From assembly GCF_024399335.1 (NCBI RefSeq), contig NZ_CP075339.1, positions 744,001 to 808,000 of the forward strand: a stretch of DNA of 64,000 bases, in the 5' to 3' direction. Each line of letters starts with the position of its first letter. The first letter of the stretch is position 1. A program made the position numbers and the translations under genes. Positions 1 through 6,758 of this stretch are shown piece by piece. Source of the DNA: Leucobacter aridicollis. GTDB taxonomy: Bacteria; Actinomycetota; Actinomycetes; Actinomycetales; Microbacteriaceae. The notes beneath the pieces are model-generated. The model saw nothing but the letters and a program-made list of their open reading frames with translations, made no database searches and was not told where the DNA came from.

Positions 1-1
1 A

Positions 2-865
2 ACTTCCTTCTTCGGGTCAATCCCGCATGCCGATCTATTAGAGCGTCTTCGCTCTCTAAAGAGGCTCGATACAGTAACCGCCACTCTTGTGTCTCGGCTG
101 CTCGATGAATTCGCGGCGCTGACTGGTAGCCGTGTTGGCATTCCGCAAGGCGTAGGTTTGAGCTCTCACCTTGCCGATCTTTATCTACACGCGTTTGATC
201 GCCAGATGAAAGCAACTCCCGGCGTTCTCTTCTACGCGCGCTACGTTGATGACATGGTTCTTGTCCTGGAGGATGAGACGGTACTAGATCTTGTGAGGAA
301 TGAGATCGACGACGAGCTTCAAAAGCTTGGTCTGAAAAAGAACCTCGCGAAGACCGACACAATTACTGCGACGGACAACGGTGACTACCCGGCGGGGAGC
401 GCACTGGAATATTTGGGCTATAGGTTCACCCGCGCTCAAGGCATTCTTGCCACAAGCCTTACCGCTAACCGCCACCAACGGAGAATGAAACGCTTAGAAC
501 TAGCCCTTCAATCATGGCTTGATTCATCCCCCGACGCGGCTAAACCGAATTACGGGCATGATGGCATGTTGATCGATCGACTTCGCTATCTAGCAGGCAA
601 CACGAAGCTATTGAACTCGAAGGACAATGTGGCGATTGGTCTTTTCTTCTCGAATAGCGCCTTGGATGCGGACGCGAGAGAGCTAACTGATCTTGACGCT
701 GTGCTAGAACAATTCAGGCAGGATCATGCCCAAGAAATGTCTGAGGGCCTTACGAAAAAGATGAAGGCCATCTCGTTTGTAGGGATGTTCGCTCAGAAAC
801 CCTTTTACCGGTTCAGTCAAAGGAAAATACAGCGAGTTATCCAGGCCTGGGAGGAGGGCAACTAA
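2..865 (+). CDS. Reverse transcriptase, DRT3 first subunit-like (5' partial)
   Basis: The reading frame is open from base 2, so the gene begins before the window; a GTG at 89 is internal. The visible part starts with TSFFGSIPH, the tail of RT motif A whose catalytic Asp would lie just upstream. It continues with GIPQGVGLSSHLADLYL (motif B-like) and the catalytic YVDD box at about visible residue 81, then a helical C-terminal region. The stop overlaps the start of the next RT by one base (TAATG). Two adjacent RTs of this relative size and order match the known type 3 defence-associated RT pair (UG3 followed by UG8), an antiphage system. Base composition is clearly lower in GC than the metabolic genes downstream, consistent with a transferred defence module. 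Without the N-terminus I cannot exclude another unknown-group RT class. Confidence 0.8.
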   Translation, partial: TSFFGSIPHADLLERLRSLKRLDTVTATLVSRLLDEFAALTGSRVGIPQGVGLSSHLADLYLHAFDRQMKATPGVLFYARYVDDMVLVLEDETVLDLVRNEIDDELQKLGLKKNLAKTDTITATDNGDYPAGSALEYLGYRFTRAQGILATSLTANRHQRRMKRLELALQSWLDSSPDAAKPNYGHDGMLIDRLRYLAGNTKLLNSKDNVAIGLFFSNSALDADARELTDLDAVLEQFRQDHAQEMSEGLTKKMKAISFVGMFAQKPFYRFSQRKIQRVIQAWEEGN

Positions 866-2910
866 TGAAGTATCAGAAGGTAACGCGTGACCCCCTCCGA
901 GCACTAACTTCAGAAATGCTGCCTTACGAAGTGCCGCTTCCGTTCAACACCGCTATGCTCTACGGATTCCTGCGCAGGATCAAGTTTGCCTGGGTCGATG
1001 AGCACAAGTTCAGGGTTTTCAAGAGTCGATTCGGGCGAGCAGAAAAGTACTGGCTTGAGATCATCTTCGATGGTCAGTCATTTGAAAGAGGAGCCACTCA
1101 CGGCGACTATCTCCTGTTTGATCTGAGGTCACGAGGTGGAGCTGGATACGATCTTCGCCACCCCTACAAGTATCGTGCCAAGCGCAACAATGGGAAGAAT
1201 CGAAATTTAGCGCTACCCCACCCGCAGTCGATGCTTGCGATGACATATTTTATTAGCGAGTACCGCGATTCGATCCTTTACTATACAAATAGGAGCAGCT
1301 TTTCGATCCGTCATCCGCAGCGTGTGGCTCGGCTTCACGCCAAGAGAGACTCGGAGTTCGCTCGCCGCAGAGACAAAGAGTCGTATGGTTTCGAGCAATA
1401 TGACCTTGAGTACGAGCATGTCAGTTCCTTCTTCTCGTACCGGCGCTACAACAACATCAACCGCTTTTACTCATCACCTGAGTTTCGAGCATGTGAACGT
1501 AAGTACCCGAAGCTGGTGCGGGCAGACGTGTCCAAATGTTTCGACAGTATTTATACGCACACTGTGTCATGGGTGACGAATGGTGTTCGGGCCAGCAAAG
1601 AATTCCGTGGAGAAGGCGCTGTCGATGCAACTTTTGGTGCCAAGTTTGATCACTATATGCAGTATCTCAACTACGCGGAGACCAGTGGAATCATTATTGG
1701 TCCCGAATTCTCGCGCATTTTTGCCGAGATCATCTTGCAGGAAGTCGATGTCCGAGTAGAGCGGCTGTTGGCCGAGAAGGGCATGCAGGCCGGTCATGAC
1801 TACGAGATCATGCGCTACGTCGATGATTACTTCATCTTCCTCTCGGACGCTAAGGAGAGCCAACGCGTCGAGGAATTATTGGCGAGCCAGCTTAGCGAGT
1901 TTCGGCTGCACCTCAACGACCACAAGCAGCACGAGTTTGACACCCCGCTGCGCTCACATATATCAGTAGCAAAGCTCCGGATTCGAGAGAATCTAAAGTC
2001 TCGCACCGACTGCACGATCGACCAAGAGTCCGAGCAACCCAAGGCGAACCTGTATTTCTCGAGCAGCAAAGCAATTTTGGACTACAAAGCCACGCTGATC
2101 GATTCAGAACTTGAACATGGAGAAATTGCCAACTCTTACCTATATGAAATTGGCAGAAGAGTATCGAAGACCATCAAGAAGTATCAGAAGCACCTCGACA
2201 GAGTTCATGCCGAAGGCGACGCGAAGATGCTTGCGTCTGCCCAGACCGCGTTGGTCACTTACCTAGTCTCAAATTTAGATACAGCCATTTTCGTATACGC
2301 GGGAGCACCGTCAGTTTCTCACAGTGTCAAAGTCACACGGCTTATCGTCAGCGCATTAAAGACATTGGAGGACAATGACTTTAGCTTCCTTCAGATCCAG
2401 GCGTTCAAGGACAAGATGCTGCGTGAGATCGAGGCTCAGCTGGCTGCCGTTCGTGATGAGTCAGAGTTTGGCGTGCACACCCTACTACTTGCGGATTGCT
2501 TGATCTACATGAATCCGAGCATCGATGAAAACCGGCTCTCGGAAATCCTCAGCCGAAGAGGGGTGGAAGTCCGTGAGCTAGATGCCTTCGGAGTATTGAC
2601 GTTCTTGCGGAGATTTAGTCAGGAGGCCAGCAGTAGTCCGCTGAAGACAAGCCTGCTCGTGAGGGCAAGGCAACTGGTCGATTTAGGGGAGGCAGATCAG
2701 AAATTCAACGCAGCAAGAGTTATCCTACGAATGAGTCTGCTTTCAATGCCAGGTCTAAGCGAGCTAGAACTGAGAGAGGCCACCGGCCTCTCTGGCGGAA
2801 AAGTAAAGGCTCTAAGGCGGAGTAAAGCACACCCCTCCCTATTCGCCTGGAACGCCAATGACGACTATCACGAGCGTCTGCAGCTAAAAATCGCCCAAAT
2901 GGTATACTAG
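865..2910 (+). CDS. Reverse transcriptase, DRT3 second subunit-like
   Basis: A 681-residue protein with RT motif A (ADVSKCFDSIYTH, about residues 218-230), motif B-like IIIGPEFSRIFAEI (about 273-286) and the catalytic RYVDDYF box (about 316-322), so it should be polymerase-competent. About 330 residues follow the palm domain with no domain I recognise, mostly helical, ending in a basic helix-rich tail. This large second RT is what is expected for the UG8/Drt3b partner of UG3. The ATG overlaps the upstream stop (TAATG) and is preceded by a strong GGAGG, so the two RTs are translationally coupled. In characterised DRT3 the two RTs act with a non-coding RNA and make repetitive DNA during phage infection; that activity is family knowledge, not visible here. 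The class assignment rests on gene order and size, not a profile search. Confidence 0.8.
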   Translation: MKYQKVTRDPLRALTSEMLPYEVPLPFNTAMLYGFLRRIKFAWVDEHKFRVFKSRFGRAEKYWLEIIFDGQSFERGATHGDYLLFDLRSRGGAGYDLRHPYKYRAKRNNGKNRNLALPHPQSMLAMTYFISEYRDSILYYTNRSSFSIRHPQRVARLHAKRDSEFARRRDKESYGFEQYDLEYEHVSSFFSYRRYNNINRFYSSPEFRACERKYPKLVRADVSKCFDSIYTHTVSWVTNGVRASKEFRGEGAVDATFGAKFDHYMQYLNYAETSGIIIGPEFSRIFAEIILQEVDVRVERLLAEKGMQAGHDYEIMRYVDDYFIFLSDAKESQRVEELLASQLSEFRLHLNDHKQHEFDTPLRSHISVAKLRIRENLKSRTDCTIDQESEQPKANLYFSSSKAILDYKATLIDSELEHGEIANSYLYEIGRRVSKTIKKYQKHLDRVHAEGDAKMLASAQTALVTYLVSNLDTAIFVYAGAPSVSHSVKVTRLIVSALKTLEDNDFSFLQIQAFKDKMLREIEAQLAAVRDESEFGVHTLLLADCLIYMNPSIDENRLSEILSRRGVEVRELDAFGVLTFLRRFSQEASSSPLKTSLLVRARQLVDLGEADQKFNAARVILRMSLLSMPGLSELELREATGLSGGKVKALRRSKAHPSLFAWNANDDYHERLQLKIAQMVY

Positions 2911-2985
2911 AGATGCAGCCACGACGCAACGGTCTTAGGACCCACACACTGGCGCTGGGAGCCGGGCGTCTCGAAGCTCCAAGTG

Positions 2986-3009
2986 ACGGCCAGACTTATG
3001 TCTGGCCGT
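2986..3009 (+). terminator. Perfect hairpin after the RT pair
   Basis: Ten-base perfect inverted repeat ACGGCCAGAC / GTCTGGCCGT around a TTAT loop, 75 bases after the second RT stop. No T-run follows on either strand, so it may be a terminator lacking the canonical tail or part of a structured RNA. It lies between the convergent RT and HTH genes and could serve both. Confidence 0.5.
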
Positions 3010-3049
3010 TGCGCGTATCTCGGCGGCTACCCTCGTGTTAATGCGCAGG

Positions 3050-3424
3050 TTAGTCGACGAGATACTTCCGAATGGTTTTGTGATTCCGCCCTACCTTCTT
3101 CGCTATAGCCTTCAATCCGAGACCTTCTGCTCTTAGCTCCTGCCACCGGAATATCTCATCATCGGTTGGAACGGCCACACGTGATCGAATCCCAGCCCCC
3201 GCAAGATACTTCATTATCGTGCCCCGATTGTGCCCATATTTGTCAGCCAGCTCATAGGCTGACATCCCCGCCTCATAATCAGCAATCATGAGCTGCAGCT
3301 TCTCGTTGGTGACGCGAGCAAGTGATCGTGGCGGTTGGTGTAAATCTGCGGATTTTGGCGAAGTGGGAGCCTCCTTAAGGAGTCGCCACCCCTGTTCTAA
3401 ATGGTTTGAATACGAGGAGAACAC
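3050..3424 (-). CDS. Small protein with two helix-turn-helix segments
   Basis: A protein of up to 124 residues containing two consecutive HTH-like segments: one around YELADKYGHNRGTIMKYL (about 57-74) and one around LKAIAKKVGRNHKTIRKYL (about 104-122). Both look like the HTH_7 type seen at the C-termini of serine recombinases and in transposase-associated DNA-binding proteins. No catalytic domain is present, so it is either a free-standing DNA-binding protein or the detached tail of a recombinase. The GTG start at 3424 has no good ribosome site and an internal start is possible. It converges on the RT pair and sits beside an IS relic, suggesting it belongs to the same mobile segment. Function not assigned. 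Confidence 0.55.
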   Translation of the reverse strand: MFSSYSNHLEQGWRLLKEAPTSPKSADLHQPPRSLARVTNEKLQLMIADYEAGMSAYELADKYGHNRGTIMKYLAGAGIRSRVAVPTDDEIFRWQELRAEGLGLKAIAKKVGRNHKTIRKYLVD

Positions 3425-3433
3425 CCCGTCAGA

Positions 3434-3466
3434 AAAAGCCTGATCAAATTAGGTTTTGATTAGGCC
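3434..3466. other. Imperfect inverted repeat upstream of the HTH gene
   Basis: AAGCCTGATCAAA and TTTGATTAGGCCT form an imperfect stem around a short loop just upstream of the minus-strand HTH gene. It could be an operator for that protein or a transposon end remnant; the sequence alone does not decide. Confidence 0.3.
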
Positions 3467-3594
3467 TTCGTCGTTTCGTGCGAGCCCGTGGCCCTTGCGC
3501 GCGTGGCCCTCGCCCTGCAACCAGTGTCCGACGTGCCCTGTACCGTCTCGATATGTCGGCACAACGGAGTTACTCGGACCAACAGCTAACTGAT

Positions 3595-3705
3595 GCGGGA
3601 GCGATCGTGACGTGGATCGAGCGTACCTACCATCGGCGCCGCAGACAGGTTAGGATGGGCCGTTTGACGTCGATCGAGTGCGAGACCATCATGAACAAGA
3701 CAGGT
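3595..3705 (+). pseudogene. IS3-family transposase C-terminal relic
   Basis: About 35 codons read GAIVTWIERTYHRRRRQ, then a degenerate MGRLTSIECETIM. This is the terminal signature of IS3-family OrfB transposases, normally WIE-YNRRRRHSALG-LSPAEFE. No DDE catalytic core, no OrfA and no terminal inverted repeats are visible nearby, and the frame runs on into unrelated residues. It is therefore a decayed fragment marking past transposition between the RT module and the secreted protein gene. The frame is open from about 3478 to 3810, but only this part has any resemblance to a known protein. Confidence 0.6.
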
Positions 3706-3810
3706 CGCACCCGCTGCCTGACCAGCCTGTCACCTAGTCGTGCACCAGACCCAATATCTGGTAACTACGCCATGCCCGCACCCGGCTACGCCAGGGCGGG
3801 CGTGACCTGA

Positions 3811-4155
3811 GGATTCACCGAAGAATTCGTTGCTGTGGGCGTTCATGCACCTCCATTCTGAGGATCGAGAATTGCAGGAACGCCAACGTCGTACCGGTGC
3901 CAGTAGCGTGGGGGTGATTCGAAGATGGGGGTTCGCTTTCCCAGGGGCGCGCCGTGGTCGGAGGCCAATCAACGAGCTTCGCTGCACTTAGACGCCCCAT
4001 AGATGGCTCCAGGCGCCGATAGCTCATGTCCAGTCCTGAGGAGCGATGCGTTCAGCGGACTATTTGAGCGGATGTGGGCACAAACCTTGACTCACAAGCA
4101 GACAAGTGTAAATTGGATTACTCAAGTTAGTTTACTTTATCCTAGGGAGTAGAGA
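3811..4155. other. Non-coding gap before the secreted-protein gene
   Basis: No convincing gene: the open frames here lack ribosome sites and recognisable motifs. The right end holds the candidate promoter for the gene at 4156. The rest is probably decayed DNA between mobile remnants. Confidence 0.4.
4087..4114 (+). promoter_or_regulatory. Candidate sigma-70-type promoter
   Basis: TTGACT (4087-4092) and TAAATT (4109-4114) separated by 16 bases, about 40 bases ahead of the ATG at 4156. The surrounding DNA is AT-rich compared with the rest of the window. Confidence 0.45.
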
Positions 4156-4803
4156 ATGTTCCAGTTGGTGAAGTTTAGTTTTAAATCACTTGTGTTGCCC
4201 TTGGTTGCCATTGCTGTGGCGATAGGGATGGTGGTGTTCACAACAGTCACGCCTGCACGTGCTGACGATAGTTTTGGCGCTGGCGCTGGCGCTGGCGTTG
4301 GGGATTCGGTTGTTCAGCTTGATCAAGCGCTTGAAAGCGGAGGGGTCGAGGTTGCGGGGTTGGATGGGCAAGCTCGAACTCTGGAAAAGGTCCCTGGCGC
4401 CTATGGAGATGCCCTTCAATTCGAGTTCGCCGAAGGCGACAACGTCTCGCTGTCGCCGGACAAGAAGTCGTTGACTATATCTAATGCCGCCGGGCAGGTG
4501 CTTTTGGCGTTCGACTCACCCGAGCTTCGTAGCCCGGGCGATCCCGAAGTTGTGGTGGATTCGGAGATCCTCATTGAAGATGGTCTTATCCAAGTTGTTC
4601 CTAGTGGTAGCTCGTTTGTTGAGGGGGTGGAGGCTCGTGCAAGTTGCTTTGCTTCGTGGCTAGGGAGTCTGGTGGTCTCCGTGGGTTCCGGTGTCCTTGT
4701 CTGCCTTCCCCTGGGTCTCGCCAACGTGGCAGCTGGCATCGCTTGCACCGTAGCAATGGGAGTGGGGAGTGCGTCATTGGACTATGACAAAGCTTGCCGT
4801 TAG
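4156..4803 (+). CDS. Secreted protein with C-terminal four-cysteine hydrophobic peptide
   Basis: A 215-residue protein. Residues 1-37 form a signal peptide (basic start, hydrophobic core, PARADD-like cleavage region), followed by a GAGAGAGVG stretch from six-base tandem repeats and an acidic soluble region to about residue 160. The last 55 residues hold four cysteines spaced C-x15-20-C-x12-15-C-x14-C within a Gly/Ser/Val-rich hydrophobic segment, ending in DYDKACR. A long leader region before a compact Cys-containing hydrophobic C-terminus recalls precursors of cysteine-stabilised bacteriocins such as halocin C8, but I recognise no family signature. The gene is followed 44 bases later by a small two-helix membrane protein, a typical place for an immunity protein. 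GC is lower than in neighbouring metabolic genes. Function is a hypothesis only. Confidence 0.65.
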   Translation: MFQLVKFSFKSLVLPLVAIAVAIGMVVFTTVTPARADDSFGAGAGAGVGDSVVQLDQALESGGVEVAGLDGQARTLEKVPGAYGDALQFEFAEGDNVSLSPDKKSLTISNAAGQVLLAFDSPELRSPGDPEVVVDSEILIEDGLIQVVPSGSSFVEGVEARASCFASWLGSLVVSVGSGVLVCLPLGLANVAAGIACTVAMGVGSASLDYDKACR

Positions 4804-4847
4804 GAGGCACTGCGGTGCTTGGTGATTCTGGAAAGGGACGGAAGGCA

Positions 4848-5102
4848 ATGACCCCTCTTGAACGTTTGAACGATCAAGGGGCTGTGTTGAACTTGTTTAT
4901 CTGGCTTCTCGTTGGCAGTTTCGTGGGGACACTGATTGGTTTGGGCCTGAAGGCCAATGCGAGCTGGGAGGAATTTCTGCATCTTGTGGTTGTTTTTGTC
5001 CCCTTTGTGTGGGTCCCGTCTGGGGCAATTCTTGCGACTGTTGGGGTGGCGTTGTTTATTCGGGCAGGGAAAATTGCCGCGTCGGGTGACGAAGGGCGCT
5101 GA
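4848..5102 (+). CDS. Small two-helix membrane protein, possible immunity partner
   Basis: From the ATG at 4848, which follows a GGGACGGAAGG purine tract, the product is 84 residues. There are two hydrophobic helices, about 15-34 (NLFIWLLVGSFVGTLIGLGL) and about 43-69, separated by a charged loop, and a charged C-terminus. An in-frame TTG at 4794, overlapping the upstream gene, would add 18 residues but looks less likely. Its position directly behind the secreted cysteine protein and its size fit a membrane immunity or accessory protein, but no family was recognised. Confidence 0.55.
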   Translation: MTPLERLNDQGAVLNLFIWLLVGSFVGTLIGLGLKANASWEEFLHLVVVFVPFVWVPSGAILATVGVALFIRAGKIAASGDEGR

Positions 5103-5116
5103 ACAGTCTGCGGTTG

Positions 5117-5151
5117 AGGTGGAGTGCTGCCGGGTCTGTCGCACTCCACCT
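5117..5151 (+). terminator. Hairpin after the secreted-protein pair
   Basis: AGGTGGAGTGC and GCACTCCACCT form a perfect 11-bp stem with a 13-base loop, 15 bases after the stop at 5102. No T-run follows. Likely transcription end of the two-gene unit. Confidence 0.5.
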
Positions 5152-5203
5152 GACCCCAGCTCGCGTGGGGGGCGAAATATGAATTGGCGCGACTGATCTC
5201 GCC

Positions 5204-6020
5204 CTACACTGCGTAAAATAGAGTCACCCAGCCGAACATGTTCCTGCTGGCCGTCACGCATTCGAGTCGTAATGCAACACCTTCGCGGGAAACTCGAGCA
5301 TTAGGGTGCCACCAGGCATCGATGATGCGGTCGTAGCGCTTGGTGACGAACGCGGGGAGCCCGTCGAAGTCCATGATCTTGACCACGGCGGTTCCGACGC
5401 CCGGTAAGCGCGCGGCGCCTATCATGACGAACTCGACGGCTTGCATCTCGGCGTTCGAGTGGCCCGGTCCAGTCACCATTCCCGGTTCGACGATGTGGGT
5501 GCTGGCGATTCGCCCGTTCGGTTCAAACTAGGCGCCATCCGCGCGTGCGAGCGCGAACTTCCCTTGGTCGCCGCCCAGCGAGAAGCGGCTCTAGTCTTCG
5601 GTGGCGTCATTCGCCCAGCGATCGGGGTCATCGATGAGCTCGCTGATTCGTTCGGTGATGCGGGCATCGGTCATGTGCGACATGCTGCCGAGCATCGAAA
5701 GCCCGGTGCCCTGCGGCACGACCTGCACCTAGCCTGGCGCATCCTTTCCCAGGTGGCGCAGCACCGTGAAGGGGTCGTTTCGTGTTTCGCTGAACTTGGC
5801 GGCCCATCGGTCGCGAGCCTCGACCGCGTCTGGCAGCAGATTTGAGAGCGGAGGTATTACCTCGTTGGGGCCGTGGTTCTCTCGAGCGAGCGGCATTCTC
5901 ACTGAGAGTGGGGTGGACCCGCGGCGGTCGAAGCAGGCGGCATCACCCATATGGCCTTCGGCGTTGACCTGCTCTGGGTCACGCAGGGTGCCAGTGACCT
6001 CAATTGTGGGCGGGCCGAAC
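5204..6020 (-). pseudogene. hipA toxin pseudogene (three in-frame amber codons)
   Basis: One minus-strand frame reads as a HipA-type serine/threonine kinase toxin. STPLSVRMPLA and NLLPDAVEARDRWA match the N-terminal part, HLGKDAPG and VQVVPQGTG the next block, RFSLGGDQGKFALA the HipA nucleotide-binding-region motif, and MDFDGLPAFVTKRYDRI the middle of the kinase. The frame is broken by TAG codons at 5729-5731, 5591-5593 and 5528-5530 without any frameshift, and ends at TAG 5204-5206. After RYDR the similarity stops, so the C-terminal half with the catalytic loop is missing. No convincing start codon or hipB antitoxin gene is seen. This is a dead remnant of a toxin-antitoxin locus, slotted against the regulator of the hut locus. 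Confidence 0.75.
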
Positions 6021-6050
6021 CCACGGGCGCTAGGCAGGGCTCAAGGCGTG

Positions 6051-6752
6051 CTAAAACTTCGCCCCCAGCGCAGTCGCCGCAGCGATCACCGCAGCCCCTG
6101 CCTCCGCGATGCCGTCGCCCTTGAGGCGATAGCTCGGGCCGACCACGCTGAGCACCGCGATGATCTCGCCGGTTGACGAGTAGACGGGTGCCGCGACGAC
6201 GGTTGCTTCTGAGGTGACGACCGCGTCCATCACCACGTAGCCGCTTTCTGGGATGCGGCGTTCGAAGACCTCGGCAACCGCCGAGCTCGCCATTGGCACT
6301 GTGCGGCCCTGCCAGCCCGAGAAGCCGACGTGCCTGATCGGGTGCGTGGTCTGTTCCTCGCGCAGGTAGACGCAGGTGTTGGCGTCGCCCCGCACCGCGA
6401 GGTAGCTTGATTCGCCGGTCGACTGGGTGAGCTCGTGCAAGATCGGCGCGCTGAGGTCGTTGAGCGCCTCCGCAGAGGCCGGCTCCGGTGTGAACCGGCT
6501 CTGCGCGAACCTGGCACCGACCACGAAGTGGCCCTGCGGGTCTTTCGCGACGTAGTCCCAGTGCTCGAGCACCCGGAGCATGCGCATGGCTGTCGACGCG
6601 GGGAGATCCGCCTCACGCGCGAGCGCGCTCAGCGAGATCGGCCCCGACTCGACAACGCGAGTGAGCAGCTCGAGCGCTCGGTGAACGGCACGAGGGCCCT
6701 GGCTTGGCCCCTGAGCGTCGTCGTGCGATTCGTGCGATTCGTTCATGCTCAT
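6051..6752 (-). CDS. IclR-family transcriptional regulator of the hut locus
   Basis: A 233-residue protein with an N-terminal winged helix (about 22-80; LSALAREADLPASTAMRML is the recognition region) and a C-terminal IclR effector-binding domain (about 95-230). It is the third gene of the leftward hutI-hutH-iclR transcript, starting only 6 bases after the hutH-like stop. By context it should sense a histidine-pathway intermediate, perhaps urocanate, and control both arms of the divergon; the ligand is inferred. An inverted repeat in the hutI-hutU intergenic region is a candidate site for it. Confidence 0.85.
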   Translation of the reverse strand: MSMNESHESHDDAQGPSQGPRAVHRALELLTRVVESGPISLSALAREADLPASTAMRMLRVLEHWDYVAKDPQGHFVVGARFAQSRFTPEPASAEALNDLSAPILHELTQSTGESSYLAVRGDANTCVYLREEQTTHPIRHVGFSGWQGRTVPMASSAVAEVFERRIPESGYVVMDAVVTSEATVVAAPVYSSTGEIIAVLSVVGPSYRLKGDGIAEAGAAVIAAATALGAKF

Positions 6753-6758
6753 CTCTCG

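Noticed and set aside
3478..3810. Complete 110-residue gene
   Set aside because: Only a central stretch of about 35 codons resembles a protein (IS3 transposase tail); the flanks are low-quality sequence, so it is a relic.
4276..4299. Phase-variable repeat GGCGCT in the secreted-protein gene
   Set aside because: Six-base units keep the frame, so copy changes would not switch expression; only four copies and the last is altered.
5204..6020. Active amber-recoded HipA
   Set aside because: The C-terminal catalytic half and hipB are missing, so suppression of TAG would not give a working toxin.
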